A stretch of DNA of 64,000 bases from Catellatospora vulcania (GCF_009720385.1 NZ_ML769301.1:708911-772910), one strand, 5' to 3'. Shown: positions 26,854 through 37,350, numbered from the stretch's first letter. Numbers and translations are program-made. Notes: a model not told the origin generated them from the sequence alone.

Positions 26854-29135
26854 GGCTGTGACGTGCCCCTTCCCTGCGACGAGGTGGGTGGCTGCAGCTC
26901 ACCGCGCGAGCGCTGGGTGTCGGCGTACGGCTCCCGCCCCGGCGGCATCGGCGGCGCGGGCACCACGGTGACCGCGTCGGCCGGCTCGATCCGGCAGGCG
27001 CACACCTTGTACTCGGGGATCTTGGAGCGCGGGTCGAGCGCGTCGATGGTCAGCTCGTTGGCCGCCACCGGGTACGGCCAGTGGTACGGCACGAACACCG
27101 TGTCGGGCCGGATCGCCTCGGTGACCAGCGCCGGGAACGTCGCGGCACCGCGCCGGGTGACCACGGTGACCGCGTCGCCGTTGGCGAACCCGTGCGAGGG
27201 GTGCACCTCCACCCATGGCCGCGGCGTCTGCTCGACAAGCCCGCCCAGCCGCCGGGTCTGGTTGCCCGACAGGAAGTGCGCCACGGTCCGGCCCGTGGTC
27301 AGCGACATCGGGAACGTGTCGTCATAGGGGTCCGCGGGCGGGTGCCAGCGCACCGCCTGCAGGTGGACCTTGCCGTCGGCGTGGTACGTGCGCCCGCCCT
27401 CGAACAGCCGCGGCGTGCCCGGATGGTCCAGGTCGGGGCAGGGCCAGGCGATGCCGCCGGTCTCGTCGAGCCGCGCGTACGTGATGCCGTAGTAGTCGTT
27501 GACCGTGCCCCGCGAGGCGATCCGCAGCTCCTCGAACACCTGCTCGGAGTTCGCGAACTCGAACTTGTCCCCGGCGCCGAGCCGCCTGGCCAGCTCGCAC
27601 AGCACCCAGGTGTCGGTGCGCACCCCGGGCAGCGGCTCCTGGGCCTTGCGGTGGCGCACCACCCGGGCCTCGGCGTTGGCCATCACCCCGTCGTCCTCGG
27701 CCCAGCTCGTCACCGGCAGCACCAGGTGCGCGTTGGCGGCGGTCTCGGACAGGAAGAAGTCGCACTGGGCGTGGAACTCCAGGGCGTCGTACCCCTCCTT
27801 GACCACGTGGTAGTTCGGCAGCGACACGAACGGGTTGTTGCACATGCCGAACAGGCCGCGGATCTCGCCGCGGCGCATCTGGTGCACCATCTCCATCATC
27901 GAGGTGCCTGCCTGCGGCAGGTCCTCGACGTCGATGCCCCAGATGTTCGCGACCTGCATCCGGTGCACGGGGTCGCTGATGTTGCGGCCGCCGGGCAGCA
28001 TGTCCGACTTCTGGCCGTGCTCGCGCCCGCCCTGCCCGTTGCCCTGCCCGGTGATGGTCCCGTAGCCGGCCCCGGGCTTGCCGAGGTTGCCGGTGGCCAC
28101 ACACAGGTTGATCACGGTGAGGCAGTTCTCCACGCCCTGGGTGTGGTGCTCGATGCCGCGGGCGTGCCAGGCCATCGCCTTGCCCGCGGTCGCGAACATC
28201 CGCGCCACCTGGAAGACCTGCTCGGCGGGGATGCCGCAGATCTCGGCGGTCCGCTCCGGCGGGCACTCGGCGGCGGCCGCCCGCACCTCGTCCCAGCCGG
28301 TGGTGTGCTCGGCGATGAATGCTTCGTCGGTCAGGCCCTCGGTGACGATCACGTGCAGCACGGCGTTGAAGAACGCGGCGTCGGTGCCCGGCCGCAGCGC
28401 GACGTGGATGTCGGCGGTGCGGGCGATGCTGGTCTCCCGCGGGTCGACCACGATCATCTTCGCGCCGCGGTCGCGCGCGCCCCACAGGTACTGCGTCATC
28501 ACCGGGAAGCACTCGCCCACGTTGGAGCCGGCGATCAGCAGGCAGTCGGTGAGCAGGCAGTCCGCGAACGGGTTCGCCGCCCGGTCGATGCCGAACGACA
28601 GCTTGTTCGCCCCGGCCGCGCTGACCATGCACAGCCGGCCGTTGTAGTCCACGTGCCGGGTCCGCAGCGCCACCCGCGCGAACTTGCCCACCAGGTACGT
28701 CTTCTCGGTGAACAGGCTCGCCCCGCCCAGCATGCCGAACGCGTCGCGGCCGTGCTCGGCCTGGATGCGCTGGATGTGCTCGGCGGTCACGTCGAGGGCC
28801 TGCTCCCAGGACACCGGCCGCAGGTCGTCGGCGCGGCTCTTGCGGTACAGCGGCGCGGTCAACCGGTCCGGATGATTGACCTGCTGGTAGGCGTTGAGGC
28901 CCTTCGGGCACAGCCGCATCCGGTTGATGTCGTGGTCGCGGGGCTCGACGCCGAACACCTTGCCGTCGTGCACCCGCAGGTACATGCCGCACTGCACGCC
29001 GCAGAAGCAGCAGTGCGTCGGGACGAGGGTCTCCTCGCCCCGGATCGCCCGCCACTTGTCGGCCGGCAGCCCGCCCGCGTCGCGGAACCGGCCGGTGCCC
29101 GGCGGGGTGATGTTCGGGTCGAGGGGGATGGTCAT
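26850..29135 (-). CDS. Molybdopterin oxidoreductase, nitrate-reductase type
   Basis: The 761-residue protein has an N-terminal [4Fe-4S] site (C42, C45, C49, C76), a molybdenum-ligating Cys near 169 (GRLCMVSAAG, the position of Cys in NapA/NasA enzymes) and the bis-MGD binding pattern, with a C-terminal cofactor domain (LTTGRTVAHFLSGNQTRR). It is most like assimilatory/periplasmic-type nitrate reductases and formate dehydrogenase-like relatives. The neighbouring narK makes nitrate the most likely substrate. No signal peptide is visible, so it is probably cytoplasmic. The Cys ligand and NarK argue for nitrate over formate. Confidence 0.88.
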   Translation of the reverse strand: MTIPLDPNITPPGTGRFRDAGGLPADKWRAIRGEETLVPTHCCFCGVQCGMYLRVHDGKVFGVEPRDHDINRMRLCPKGLNAYQQVNHPDRLTAPLYRKSRADDLRPVSWEQALDVTAEHIQRIQAEHGRDAFGMLGGASLFTEKTYLVGKFARVALRTRHVDYNGRLCMVSAAGANKLSFGIDRAANPFADCLLTDCLLIAGSNVGECFPVMTQYLWGARDRGAKMIVVDPRETSIARTADIHVALRPGTDAAFFNAVLHVIVTEGLTDEAFIAEHTTGWDEVRAAAAECPPERTAEICGIPAEQVFQVARMFATAGKAMAWHARGIEHHTQGVENCLTVINLCVATGNLGKPGAGYGTITGQGNGQGGREHGQKSDMLPGGRNISDPVHRMQVANIWGIDVEDLPQAGTSMMEMVHQMRRGEIRGLFGMCNNPFVSLPNYHVVKEGYDALEFHAQCDFFLSETAANAHLVLPVTSWAEDDGVMANAEARVVRHRKAQEPLPGVRTDTWVLCELARRLGAGDKFEFANSEQVFEELRIASRGTVNDYYGITYARLDETGGIAWPCPDLDHPGTPRLFEGGRTYHADGKVHLQAVRWHPPADPYDDTFPMSLTTGRTVAHFLSGNQTRRLGGLVEQTPRPWVEVHPSHGFANGDAVTVVTRRGAATFPALVTEAIRPDTVFVPYHWPYPVAANELTIDALDPRSKIPEYKVCACRIEPADAVTVVPAPPMPPGREPYADTQRSRGELQPPTSSQGRGTSQP

Positions 29136-29136
29136 G

Positions 29137-30138
29137 TCAGAACCCCGGCTTCACGGTCGTGCGGTAGGCCTGCCCGCGCCGCAGCCGCTTGCACCGCGGG
29201 CAGACTTCGGCGAGGGAGTCGAAGTCCAGCTTCAGGTCCCGCATGGTGGCGCGCAGGTTGTCCACGTACGCCGTGGTGTCGATGGGCTCGCCGCAGTTGC
29301 GGCACTGCCTGATCTCGCCGTGCCCGGTGTACTTGAACAGCTGCATGCCGACCGCCGCCGGGCGCTGGGCGATGTGGAAGAACTTGCCGAACGGCAGGTA
29401 GAGCAGGGTCAGCACCACCGCGGCCATGTGCAGCACGGCCAGGAACTCGTAGCCGCCGCCGTGCAGGAACACGCTGGAGAACGTCAGCAGCAGCCCGGTC
29501 ACCGAGATGATGATCAGCGCGAGCAGCGGCACCAGGTCGTAGCCGAAGCGCTGGCCGGTGCTCGCCTCGCGGTCGCGCATGCGCCGGATCAGGAAGTAGG
29601 TCGCGCCCGCGATGACCAGCACCGCCGCCAGGTCGAGCCCGTGGAACAGCAGCCAGCCGAGCACCGACAGAGCGTCGAACTTCACCACCCCGAAACCCCA
29701 GATGTTCATGGTGTACTGCGGCCCGGCCCCGGTGTTCGCGGTGAAGGTGAACCAGCCCCAGGTCAGCGGGAAGGTGATCGCCGCGGCCAGCAGGCAGCCC
29801 CAGAAGATCAGCTGGTGCGCCGCCCAGCGCGAGCGCGAGCGCGCGCCGAGGAACTTCTGGAAGCCGAGATACGTGGCGATCATGCGGGGCAGCGCGGTCG
29901 GCGTCCGCCGCAGGTTCTGCCAGGACAGCGCCGCTCCCCAGCCCTTGCGGAACAGCCGCCGGGCGCCGGGGGAGGAGATCCACACCATGTAGCGGTACGC
30001 GATGCCGAAGGCGAGGAACACGCTGGCGATGGCGTACGGGGCGAGCGCCGAGTCGAAGTTGTGCAGCCCCCTGCTGCCCAGGAAGATCGCCGCGCAGAGC
30101 ACCAGGGCGGTGACGATGCCGACGATCACGGGCCTCAT
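29137..30138 (-). CDS. NarI/HdrE-like membrane cytochrome with CxxC tail
   Basis: The 333-residue protein has about six membrane segments with His residues placed for heme b (AAHQLIF, LLFHGLD, VLHMAAV, FFHIAQRP). It ends in a soluble tail with two CxxC pairs (CRNCGE and CPRCKR) that could bind zinc or iron. It resembles NarI or heterodisulfide-reductase E subunits that oxidise menaquinol. The ATG at 30138 sits seven bases after a TAGCAT -10 box, supporting a leaderless start. It is the first gene of the six-gene leftward operon and would pass quinol electrons to the Fe-S and molybdopterin subunits. Confidence 0.82.
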   Translation of the reverse strand: MRPVIVGIVTALVLCAAIFLGSRGLHNFDSALAPYAIASVFLAFGIAYRYMVWISSPGARRLFRKGWGAALSWQNLRRTPTALPRMIATYLGFQKFLGARSRSRWAAHQLIFWGCLLAAAITFPLTWGWFTFTANTGAGPQYTMNIWGFGVVKFDALSVLGWLLFHGLDLAAVLVIAGATYFLIRRMRDREASTGQRFGYDLVPLLALIIISVTGLLLTFSSVFLHGGGYEFLAVLHMAAVVLTLLYLPFGKFFHIAQRPAAVGMQLFKYTGHGEIRQCRNCGEPIDTTAYVDNLRATMRDLKLDFDSLAEVCPRCKRLRRGQAYRTTVKPGF

Positions 30139-30145
30139 GCAGCCG

Positions 30146-30151
30146 ATGCTA
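30146..30151 (-). promoter_or_regulatory. -10 box of the nitrate-type operon
   Basis: TAGCAT reads leftward and is separated by seven bases from the first ATG of the operon. Two GATAA repeats nine bases apart lie 26-40 bases upstream and could be an activator site. The -35 is not obvious. Confidence 0.5.
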
Positions 30152-30307
30152 TGTAATCGGCATATCCACCGTATGAGGTTTATCAGACTTATCGTCACAG
30201 ATGACCCGCGTCGCGCTCACGCTCGGTGATCGCACACCGTGCGGTCGCCGTCGACCGGACTCGATCGACGGATCGGCCCGTGTGCACCTCTGTATAGCGA
30301 GAGCTGT

Positions 30308-30325
30308 GTTAAGACACCGTTAACC
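30308..30325 (+). promoter_or_regulatory. PHO-box-like direct repeat
   Basis: GTTAAGA (30308-30314) and GTTAACC (30319-30325) repeat with an 11-base period. PhoP boxes of streptomycetes are 11-base direct repeats with core GTTCACC; the second copy matches 6 of 7. It lies about 80 bases before the EEP-phosphatase-type gene. Confidence 0.45.
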
Positions 30326-30402
30326 GTGGCCTGATTCTTGTCACACGGCAGAACCCGTGCACGAGAGGGGGATCCAGCCGTCCCGCCGGTAGCGTACGGA
30401 CA

Positions 30403-31374
30403 GTGACGACTCATCTGGTGAAGGCGGCCCCGCACACCCGTACGCCCGGCCCCGGCCAGCACCGCCCCCGGTGGTACGCGGCGCTGGTCGTCATGGCCGC
30501 GCTCGCGCTGGCGGCGGTGCTGGCCGGGCACCGGCTGGTGCCCAACGTCCGCAGCGTGGGCAGCCTGCTCGACTCCGTCGCACCCCTGCTCGGCTGCGGG
30601 GTGCCGGTGCTGGCGCTCGCCGCGCTGGCCTCCCGCTCACGGGCGGCGCTGCTGGCGGTCGTCCTGCCTGCTGCCGTCTGGGCGGCGCAGTTCGGCGGCG
30701 CGCTGCTGCCGCCCCAAAGCGGTCCGGCTGAGCTGCGGGTGGTCTCGCAGAACCTCTACGCGGACAACCCCGATCCGGCGGCCACCGTCGAGGCGCTGGC
30801 CGCCGACGGGCCCGACCTCATCGCGATCCAGGAGGCCACCGAAGGAGTCGCCGCGACGGCCGCGCGGCGGCTGCGCGCGGCCTACCCGTACCACGCGGTC
30901 AGGGGCACGGTCGGCCTGCTCAGCAAGCACCCGATCGGCCGGGTGAGCAGCCTCGACAGCGAAACGAGCTGGATCCGCGGGCTGCGCGCGGTGGTCGAGG
31001 CCCCGCAGGGCGACGTCGCCGTGTACGTCGCGCACCTGCGCTCGGCGCGCCTCAACGAGACCGCCGCCCGCGACCGCAACATCCAGGCCCTGGCCGACGC
31101 GGTGCGCGCCGACGACGCGAGCCGGGTGCTCGTGCTCGGCGACCTGAACACGTCCACCGAGGACCGGTCCTTCGCCCCGCTGTCCGCCCTGTTGCGCGAC
31201 GCGCAGGCCGACGCCGGGTGGGGGTTCGGCCTCACCTGGCCGTCCGCGCTGCCGGTGCTGCGCCCCGACCAGGTCCTCTACCGCGGCCTGACCGCCACCG
31301 ATGCGGGAGTGCAGCGCACCCCGGGCACCGATCACCGGGCGGTGACGTCGTCGTTCGCCTTCCCGAGCAGCTGA
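30403..31374 (+). CDS. Membrane-anchored endonuclease/exonuclease/phosphatase-family protein
   Basis: The 323-residue protein has three N-terminal hydrophobic segments (about 28-42, 55-75, 82-100) and then an EEP domain: RVVSQNLYADN, LIAIQEATEG, VAHLRSARLNETAARDRN, VLGDLNTSTED and a C-terminal GTDHRAV. These carry the metal-binding and catalytic Asn, Glu, Asp and His residues. The domain should face outside and cleave a phosphoester (nucleic acid, phospholipid or sugar phosphate). The upstream PHO-box-like repeat would fit phosphate scavenging. The stop codon lies inside the terminator hairpin. Confidence 0.88.
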   Translation: MTTHLVKAAPHTRTPGPGQHRPRWYAALVVMAALALAAVLAGHRLVPNVRSVGSLLDSVAPLLGCGVPVLALAALASRSRAALLAVVLPAAVWAAQFGGALLPPQSGPAELRVVSQNLYADNPDPAATVEALAADGPDLIAIQEATEGVAATAARRLRAAYPYHAVRGTVGLLSKHPIGRVSSLDSETSWIRGLRAVVEAPQGDVAVYVAHLRSARLNETAARDRNIQALADAVRADDASRVLVLGDLNTSTEDRSFAPLSALLRDAQADAGWGFGLTWPSALPVLRPDQVLYRGLTATDAGVQRTPGTDHRAVTSSFAFPSS

Positions 31375-31411
31375 CGCCGGTCCCGTCCCGGGCGGGACGG
31401 GACCGGCGTCA
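31372..31411. terminator. Long perfect bidirectional terminator
   Basis: Arms 31372-31389 and 31394-31411 pair perfectly over 18 bases around a four-base loop. The hairpin begins in the stop codon of the EEP gene and ends two bases before the stop of the converging isoamylase gene. Confidence 0.9.
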
Positions 31412-31413
31412 CC

Positions 31414-33714
<2,301 letters not shown>

Positions 33715-33767
33715 GGTCTTCCTTCCCGGAACGGGGGTGGTGGCCGGGGGAGCGGCGACTGAAAATT

Positions 33768-33798
33768 CTTGCAAAGTGTGACCCAGATTACGTGCAAG
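33768..33798. promoter_or_regulatory. CTTGCA inverted repeat upstream of isoamylase
   Basis: CTTGCA (33768-33773) and TGCAAG (33793-33798) form an inverted repeat with 19 bases between. Amylase and maltose promoters of actinomycetes carry CTTGCA-type repeats bound by a LacI-type repressor (MalR). The site lies 54-84 bases before the isoamylase ATG and also just before the divergent hydrolase gene. Confidence 0.5.
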
Positions 33799-33814
33799 TT
33801 TCAGGAAGGTAAAG

Positions 33815-34531
33815 ATGCGCCATCTGTCCTCAACGCGAGCGGCGGGCCGCCGGGCGAGCAAGGATGGAGAGGTGGACGAAGGAACGTCCGGAGACAACGG
33901 AACAGCGGCCGAGGTCGTCATCCCCGTGAACGGCGCCGCGCTCCAGGCCCACCTGGCCATACCCTCGCAGGCCGCCGGCATCGTCGTGTTCGTGCACGGC
34001 AGCGGCAGCAGCCGGCACAGCCCCCGCAACCAGTACGTCGCCCGCCTGCTGCGCGACGCCGGACTCGGCACCCTCCTGTTCGACCTGCTCAACGAGTCAG
34101 AGGAGAACGACCGCGGCAACGTCTTCGACATCGGGCTGCTCGCCGGGCGGCTCACCGAGGTGCTGTCCTGGCTGCGCGCCCGGCCCGCCGCGCACGGCCT
34201 GCCGGTCGGCCTGTTCGGAGCGAGCACCGGCGCGGCCGCCGCGCTGTGGGCCGCCTCGAACGGCAACGCCGACGTCGCAGCCGTGGTCTCCCGCGGTGGC
34301 CGCCCCGACCTGGCCGGCGGCCACCTCGCCGAGGTACGCGCGCCGACGCTGCTCATCGTCGGCGGTCTCGACCACACCGTGCTGGAGCTCAACGAACGCG
34401 CCGCCGCCCAGCTGACCTGCGAGCACGCCGTCGAGATCGTGCCCGGTGCGACCCACCTGTTCCAGGAGCCCGGCACCCTCCAGCAGGCCGCCGCCCTGGC
34501 CCGCGACTGGCTCGTACGCTACGTGCGCTGA
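33815..34531 (+). CDS. Dienelactone-hydrolase-like alpha/beta hydrolase
   Basis: The 238-residue protein has an alpha/beta-hydrolase core: GIVVFVHGSGSSRHSPRN (oxyanion region), GASTGAAAA with the nucleophile Ser in GxSxG, GGLDHTV with Asp and GATHLF with His. It resembles the C-terminal half of the M. tuberculosis fusion Rv0571c; its phosphoribosyltransferase half corresponds to the gene at 11914. AGGAAGG five bases before the ATG at 33815 supports this start; a GTG at 33872 would drop a poorly conserved N-terminus. The substrate is unknown. Confidence 0.85.
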   Translation: MRHLSSTRAAGRRASKDGEVDEGTSGDNGTAAEVVIPVNGAALQAHLAIPSQAAGIVVFVHGSGSSRHSPRNQYVARLLRDAGLGTLLFDLLNESEENDRGNVFDIGLLAGRLTEVLSWLRARPAAHGLPVGLFGASTGAAAALWAASNGNADVAAVVSRGGRPDLAGGHLAEVRAPTLLIVGGLDHTVLELNERAAAQLTCEHAVEIVPGATHLFQEPGTLQQAAALARDWLVRYVR

Positions 34532-34535
34532 TGCC

Positions 34536-35018
34536 TCAACGTCGGGGCCGATCGGTGCGGTGCAGCCGGTAGCGCAGGAAGCGGTCGTCCCCGATGCTCG
34601 TCTCGCCGTCGGTGCGGAAGCCGAGCCGGGCGACGCCGTGGGCGCTGCGGCGGCTGGGTGGCAGCAGGATGGTCACCGAGCCGAACCCGAAGGTGCCGAA
34701 CGCCTCGTCCAGCACCCGGTCGCAGATCGCCGCGCCGTGGCCCCAGAACCGCGGATGCAGGACCAGGGCCAGGTCGGCGTCACCGTCCTCGGGCTGCAGG
34801 CCGCCCCAGCCGGCGAACTCGCCGTCGACGAGGAAGGCCCACGGGCCGTACCCGTGCTCGCGCCACAGCTGCTCCTTGGCTGCCACGAACGCGGCGCACT
34901 CCACCGCGCCGAAGTCGCCCGCGGCAAGGGGCATGTGGCGGCGTACCGAGCGGTGGTTCATCAGCGAGATGATGGCGGCCGGGTCGATGCCGCCGAGCCG
35001 GGTCAGCTGCAGGTCCAT
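34536..35018 (-). CDS. GNAT acetyltransferase
   Basis: The 160-residue protein is a RimJ/RimL-like GNAT: FLVDGEFAGWGGLQPEDGDADLALVLHPRFWGHG contains the acetyl-CoA strand and loop (written in parts: GWGGLQPEDG, LHPRFWGHG). Residues SRRSAHGVARLGF form the typical C-terminal helix and bulge. It likely acetylates an amine of a small molecule or a protein N-terminus. GGAGGGAG precedes the ATG. It converges on the hydrolase gene with a 4-base gap. Confidence 0.82.
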   Translation of the reverse strand: MDLQLTRLGGIDPAAIISLMNHRSVRRHMPLAAGDFGAVECAAFVAAKEQLWREHGYGPWAFLVDGEFAGWGGLQPEDGDADLALVLHPRFWGHGAAICDRVLDEAFGTFGFGSVTILLPPSRRSAHGVARLGFRTDGETSIGDDRFLRYRLHRTDRPRR

Positions 35019-35052
35019 CTCGCTCCCTCCGCTCGGTGTTCCGGCGGGGCGT

Positions 35053-35607
35053 TCACACGATCGAGGAGCGCTGCTCGGGTGTCAGCGGCTGCAGGCCGTC
35101 GGCGATCCGGGCCAGGTCGTCGTCGTGCAGGACGTCCTCGGGGTCGGCGGCCCGCAGCTGCTGGCGCACGGCGCGGTAGAACTCCTGCAGCGCGTCGTTG
35201 AGCCGGGCGATCGGCGGGGTGTCGGTGTACCGGTCCGCGCGGGGATCCCGGTTGTCGACGCCCTGCACGGCCACCGCGTACGCGTGGTGCATGACCACCC
35301 GGGCCGCGACCTGTACCCGCCGGTTGCCGACGAGCCGCAACTGCTCCATGGCGATCCGGAGCTTCTCCTGCGCGTCGTCGATGCGCTGCTTCCGGGCGTC
35401 CTTGTCGCTGCTGTGGCGGTAACGCTCCGAATGGTGGCGCAGGCTCCGCGCGGCCTCGGCGAGCTGGGCGCTCTTGTCGAAGAGGACCGCCTCCCAGCGG
35501 GCTTTCGTGTCGCCGGCCATCTTCGTCCTGTTGACGCGCAGGGCGGCGGACGCGGCCAGCACCGCCGCCAGCACACCGCCCCCGAAACTGAGCGCATTCG
35601 ACCACAT
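35053..35607 (-). CDS. Hypothetical protein with N-terminal membrane anchor
   Basis: I do not recognise the family. The 184-residue product has one hydrophobic segment near the N-terminus (residues 8-22) and a long charged helical body rich in Arg, Asp, Ala and Gln, probably coiled coil. The ATG at 35607 is six bases after TACATT, a -10 box, so the message is probably leaderless. It precedes the GNAT gene in the same direction, 34 bp away. Confidence 0.65.
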   Translation of the reverse strand: MWSNALSFGGGVLAAVLAASAALRVNRTKMAGDTKARWEAVLFDKSAQLAEAARSLRHHSERYRHSSDKDARKQRIDDAQEKLRIAMEQLRLVGNRRVQVAARVVMHHAYAVAVQGVDNRDPRADRYTDTPPIARLNDALQEFYRAVRQQLRAADPEDVLHDDDLARIADGLQPLTPEQRSSIV

Positions 35608-35696
35608 GCGACCAATGTAGAGGCTGGCGCCACCGCGCCGGACGACACGCCCGGCGGCCGGCGGATTGATGCCCAGCCGTCAGCCGGTGGTGGCGA

Positions 35697-35858
35697 AGCT
35701 GTGGACGCGGACAGCTCGCGCCACCGGTCGAGGTCGTCGCCGACCTCCTTGCGCTTCGCCTCGATGTCGGTGACGCAGCTGCTGCCCAGGGCGGGCCGGA
35801 CCGGCTTGCGTGCAGTGTCGACGATGGCGAGGACCGCGGTGGCGGCCTGGTCGCGGCA
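35697..35858 (-). pseudogene. C-terminal remnant of a short-chain dehydrogenase
   Basis: One reverse frame reads RDQAATAVLAIVDTARKP, then RPALGSSCVTDIEAKRKE and DDLDRWRELSAST. This is the usual C-terminal pattern of classical SDR oxidoreductases (DPxxAAxAIL, LPLGxDA, a basic helix and W-x-x-L-S-x-ST). No Rossmann motif or catalytic YxxxK precedes it; the next base upstream is the end of the TetR gene. I infer a deletion that removed most of an SDR gene formerly next to the TetR regulator. Confidence 0.55.
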
Positions 35859-35862
35859 GCTG

Positions 35863-36450
35863 CTAGCGGGCGAACGGTGCGATGACGCCGTCCACGACCT
35901 TGCGGACCGCATCGGCGTCCGGCGGGGCGCCGGTGCGGTCGGCGAAGAGCAGATGCGCGGAGCCGATCAGCATGGCGGCGAGCGTGTCGGCGTCGGCGTC
36001 GGGGGCGATGCGGCCGAGATCCTGCTCAGCGCGCAGGTACGAGGCGATCATGATTGCGGCCTCGGTCAGCACCGGGACGCCGGCCGGCCAGGTCTGCCGC
36101 AGCCGGGCCCGCAACTCGTCCCGGAAGGTCACGAGCGCGACGATCGCCACCGCCACCGACCTGAACACAGCTGTCAGCACGTCGGCCAGGTTGTCGGCGA
36201 GGGCACCGGTTCCGGCGCTTTCGCGCAGCGCCGCCGCCTGCGGCACCATGCGGTCGACGCGGTCGAGGACGTACTGGGCGAGGAAGTCGTCGAAGTCGTC
36301 GAAGTGCCGGTGCAGCACGCCCTTGGCGCAACCGGCCTCGGTGGTGAGCGCCCGGCTGGTCAGCGCGCTCGGCCCGTCCCGGAGCAGGATGCGGTCGGCG
36401 GCGTCGAACAGCTGCTCGCGTACGTCGCGGATGGCCACCCCGGTCGGCAT
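35863..36450 (-). CDS. TetR-family repressor
   Basis: The 195-residue protein has an N-terminal TetR DNA-binding domain: VREQLFDAADRILLRDG, LTSRALTTEAGCAKGVLHRHF. The larger ligand domain follows. The ATG at 36450 follows GGGAAAGGG. It diverges from a SAM methyltransferase gene and a nested double operator lies between them, so it probably represses both. The fragment of an SDR gene that follows it may have been its former target. Confidence 0.88.
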   Translation of the reverse strand: MPTGVAIRDVREQLFDAADRILLRDGPSALTSRALTTEAGCAKGVLHRHFDDFDDFLAQYVLDRVDRMVPQAAALRESAGTGALADNLADVLTAVFRSVAVAIVALVTFRDELRARLRQTWPAGVPVLTEAAIMIASYLRAEQDLGRIAPDADADTLAAMLIGSAHLLFADRTGAPPDADAVRKVVDGVIAPFAR

Positions 36451-36492
36451 CGAACGCCCTTTCCCGCTGTCTCGTCGGCTCACTCCGTTGTC

Positions 36493-36532
36493 GAGTGGGC
36501 ATGTGCCCACTACTGTGGGCACATGCCCACTC
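36493..36532. promoter_or_regulatory. Nested double operator over the methyltransferase promoter
   Basis: Two 18-base arms (36493-36510 and 36515-36532) are perfect inverted copies separated by TACT. Each arm itself contains GTGGGCA-N2-TGCCCAC, a dyad operator; centres are 20 bp apart. The -10 hexamer TACTGT (36511-36516) begins in the spacer, a TTGTCG -35 lies 17 bases upstream, and the methyltransferase ATG (36523) lies inside the second copy. A bound TetR dimer pair would cover promoter and start. Confidence 0.8.
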
Positions 36533-37350
36533 TATCGCGTGAGCCGCAGCCCGCCGGGCCGGAGCCGCACCGGCACCGCCAGGTGGCGGAGTCCTTCGGC
36601 ACCGATCCCGACCGCTACGACCGGGCCCGGCCGCGTTATCCCGAGGCCCTGGTGCAGCAGATCGTCGCGGCGAGTCCCGGCACGGCCGTCCTCGACGTCG
36701 GCTGCGGGACCGGCATCGCAGCCCGGCAGTTCCAGGCCGCCGGCTGCACGGTGCTCGGCGTGGAGCCCGACCCGCGGATGGCGGCGTTCGCGCGGCGCAC
36801 CGGAGTCCAGGTCGAGGTCTCGACGTTCGAGGACTGGGATTCCGCCGGCCGCGGTTTCGACGCGGTCATCGCGGGGATGGCCTGGCACTGGGTGGACCCG
36901 GTGGCGGGGGTGGCCAAGGCGGCGCAGATGCTGCGTCCGGGGGGCAGGCTGACGCCGTTCTGGCACGTGCTCCAGCCGCCGCCCGAGCTGGCTCACGCCT
37001 CCCGCGAGGTCTTTCAGCGCGTCATGCCCGACTCGCCGTTGACCATGCCGCCGGGCGGCGCGTCCGTGCTGGACGGCTACCAGGTGATGTTCGACAAAGC
37101 CGCCGAGGGGATCCGGCTGGCCGGCGCATTCGACGAGCCGGAGCAGTGGCGGTTCGACGGCGAGCGGACGTACACCCGCGAGGAGTGGCTGGACCAGCTG
37201 GCCACCTCCGGCGCCCTGACCCGGCTCCCGGCGGACCGGCTCGCCGAGGTGCTGGCCGCCGTCGGCGACGCCGTCGACGCGATGGGCGGCACCGTCACGG
37301 TCCCGCACAGCACCGTCGCCGTCACCGCCGCGCGCGTCGCCACCGTCTGA
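36523..37350 (+). CDS. Class I SAM-dependent methyltransferase
   Basis: The 275-residue protein has VLDVGCGTGIAARQF (SAM motif I), VLGVEPDPRM (motif II) and a later GFDAVIAGMAWHWVDP. The N-terminus VAESFGTDPDRYDRARPRYP is typical of small-molecule methyltransferases of the UbiE/Coq5-like class. The ATG lies six bases after a TACTGT -10 box and inside an operator, so translation is probably leaderless and strongly repressible. The substrate is unknown. Confidence 0.87.
   Translation: MPTLSREPQPAGPEPHRHRQVAESFGTDPDRYDRARPRYPEALVQQIVAASPGTAVLDVGCGTGIAARQFQAAGCTVLGVEPDPRMAAFARRTGVQVEVSTFEDWDSAGRGFDAVIAGMAWHWVDPVAGVAKAAQMLRPGGRLTPFWHVLQPPPELAHASREVFQRVMPDSPLTMPPGGASVLDGYQVMFDKAAEGIRLAGAFDEPEQWRFDGERTYTREEWLDQLATSGALTRLPADRLAEVLAAVGDAVDAMGGTVTVPHSTVAVTAARVATV

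Noticed and set aside
30139-30190. FNR/CRP-type site upstream of the nitrate operon
   Set aside because: A TGTGACGATAAG half-site is visible, but no matching second half at the right distance.
34594-36522. Long forward open frame running into the methyltransferase gene
   Set aside because: Only the part from 36523 on has methyltransferase motifs. The rest lies opposite the GNAT, hypothetical and TetR genes.
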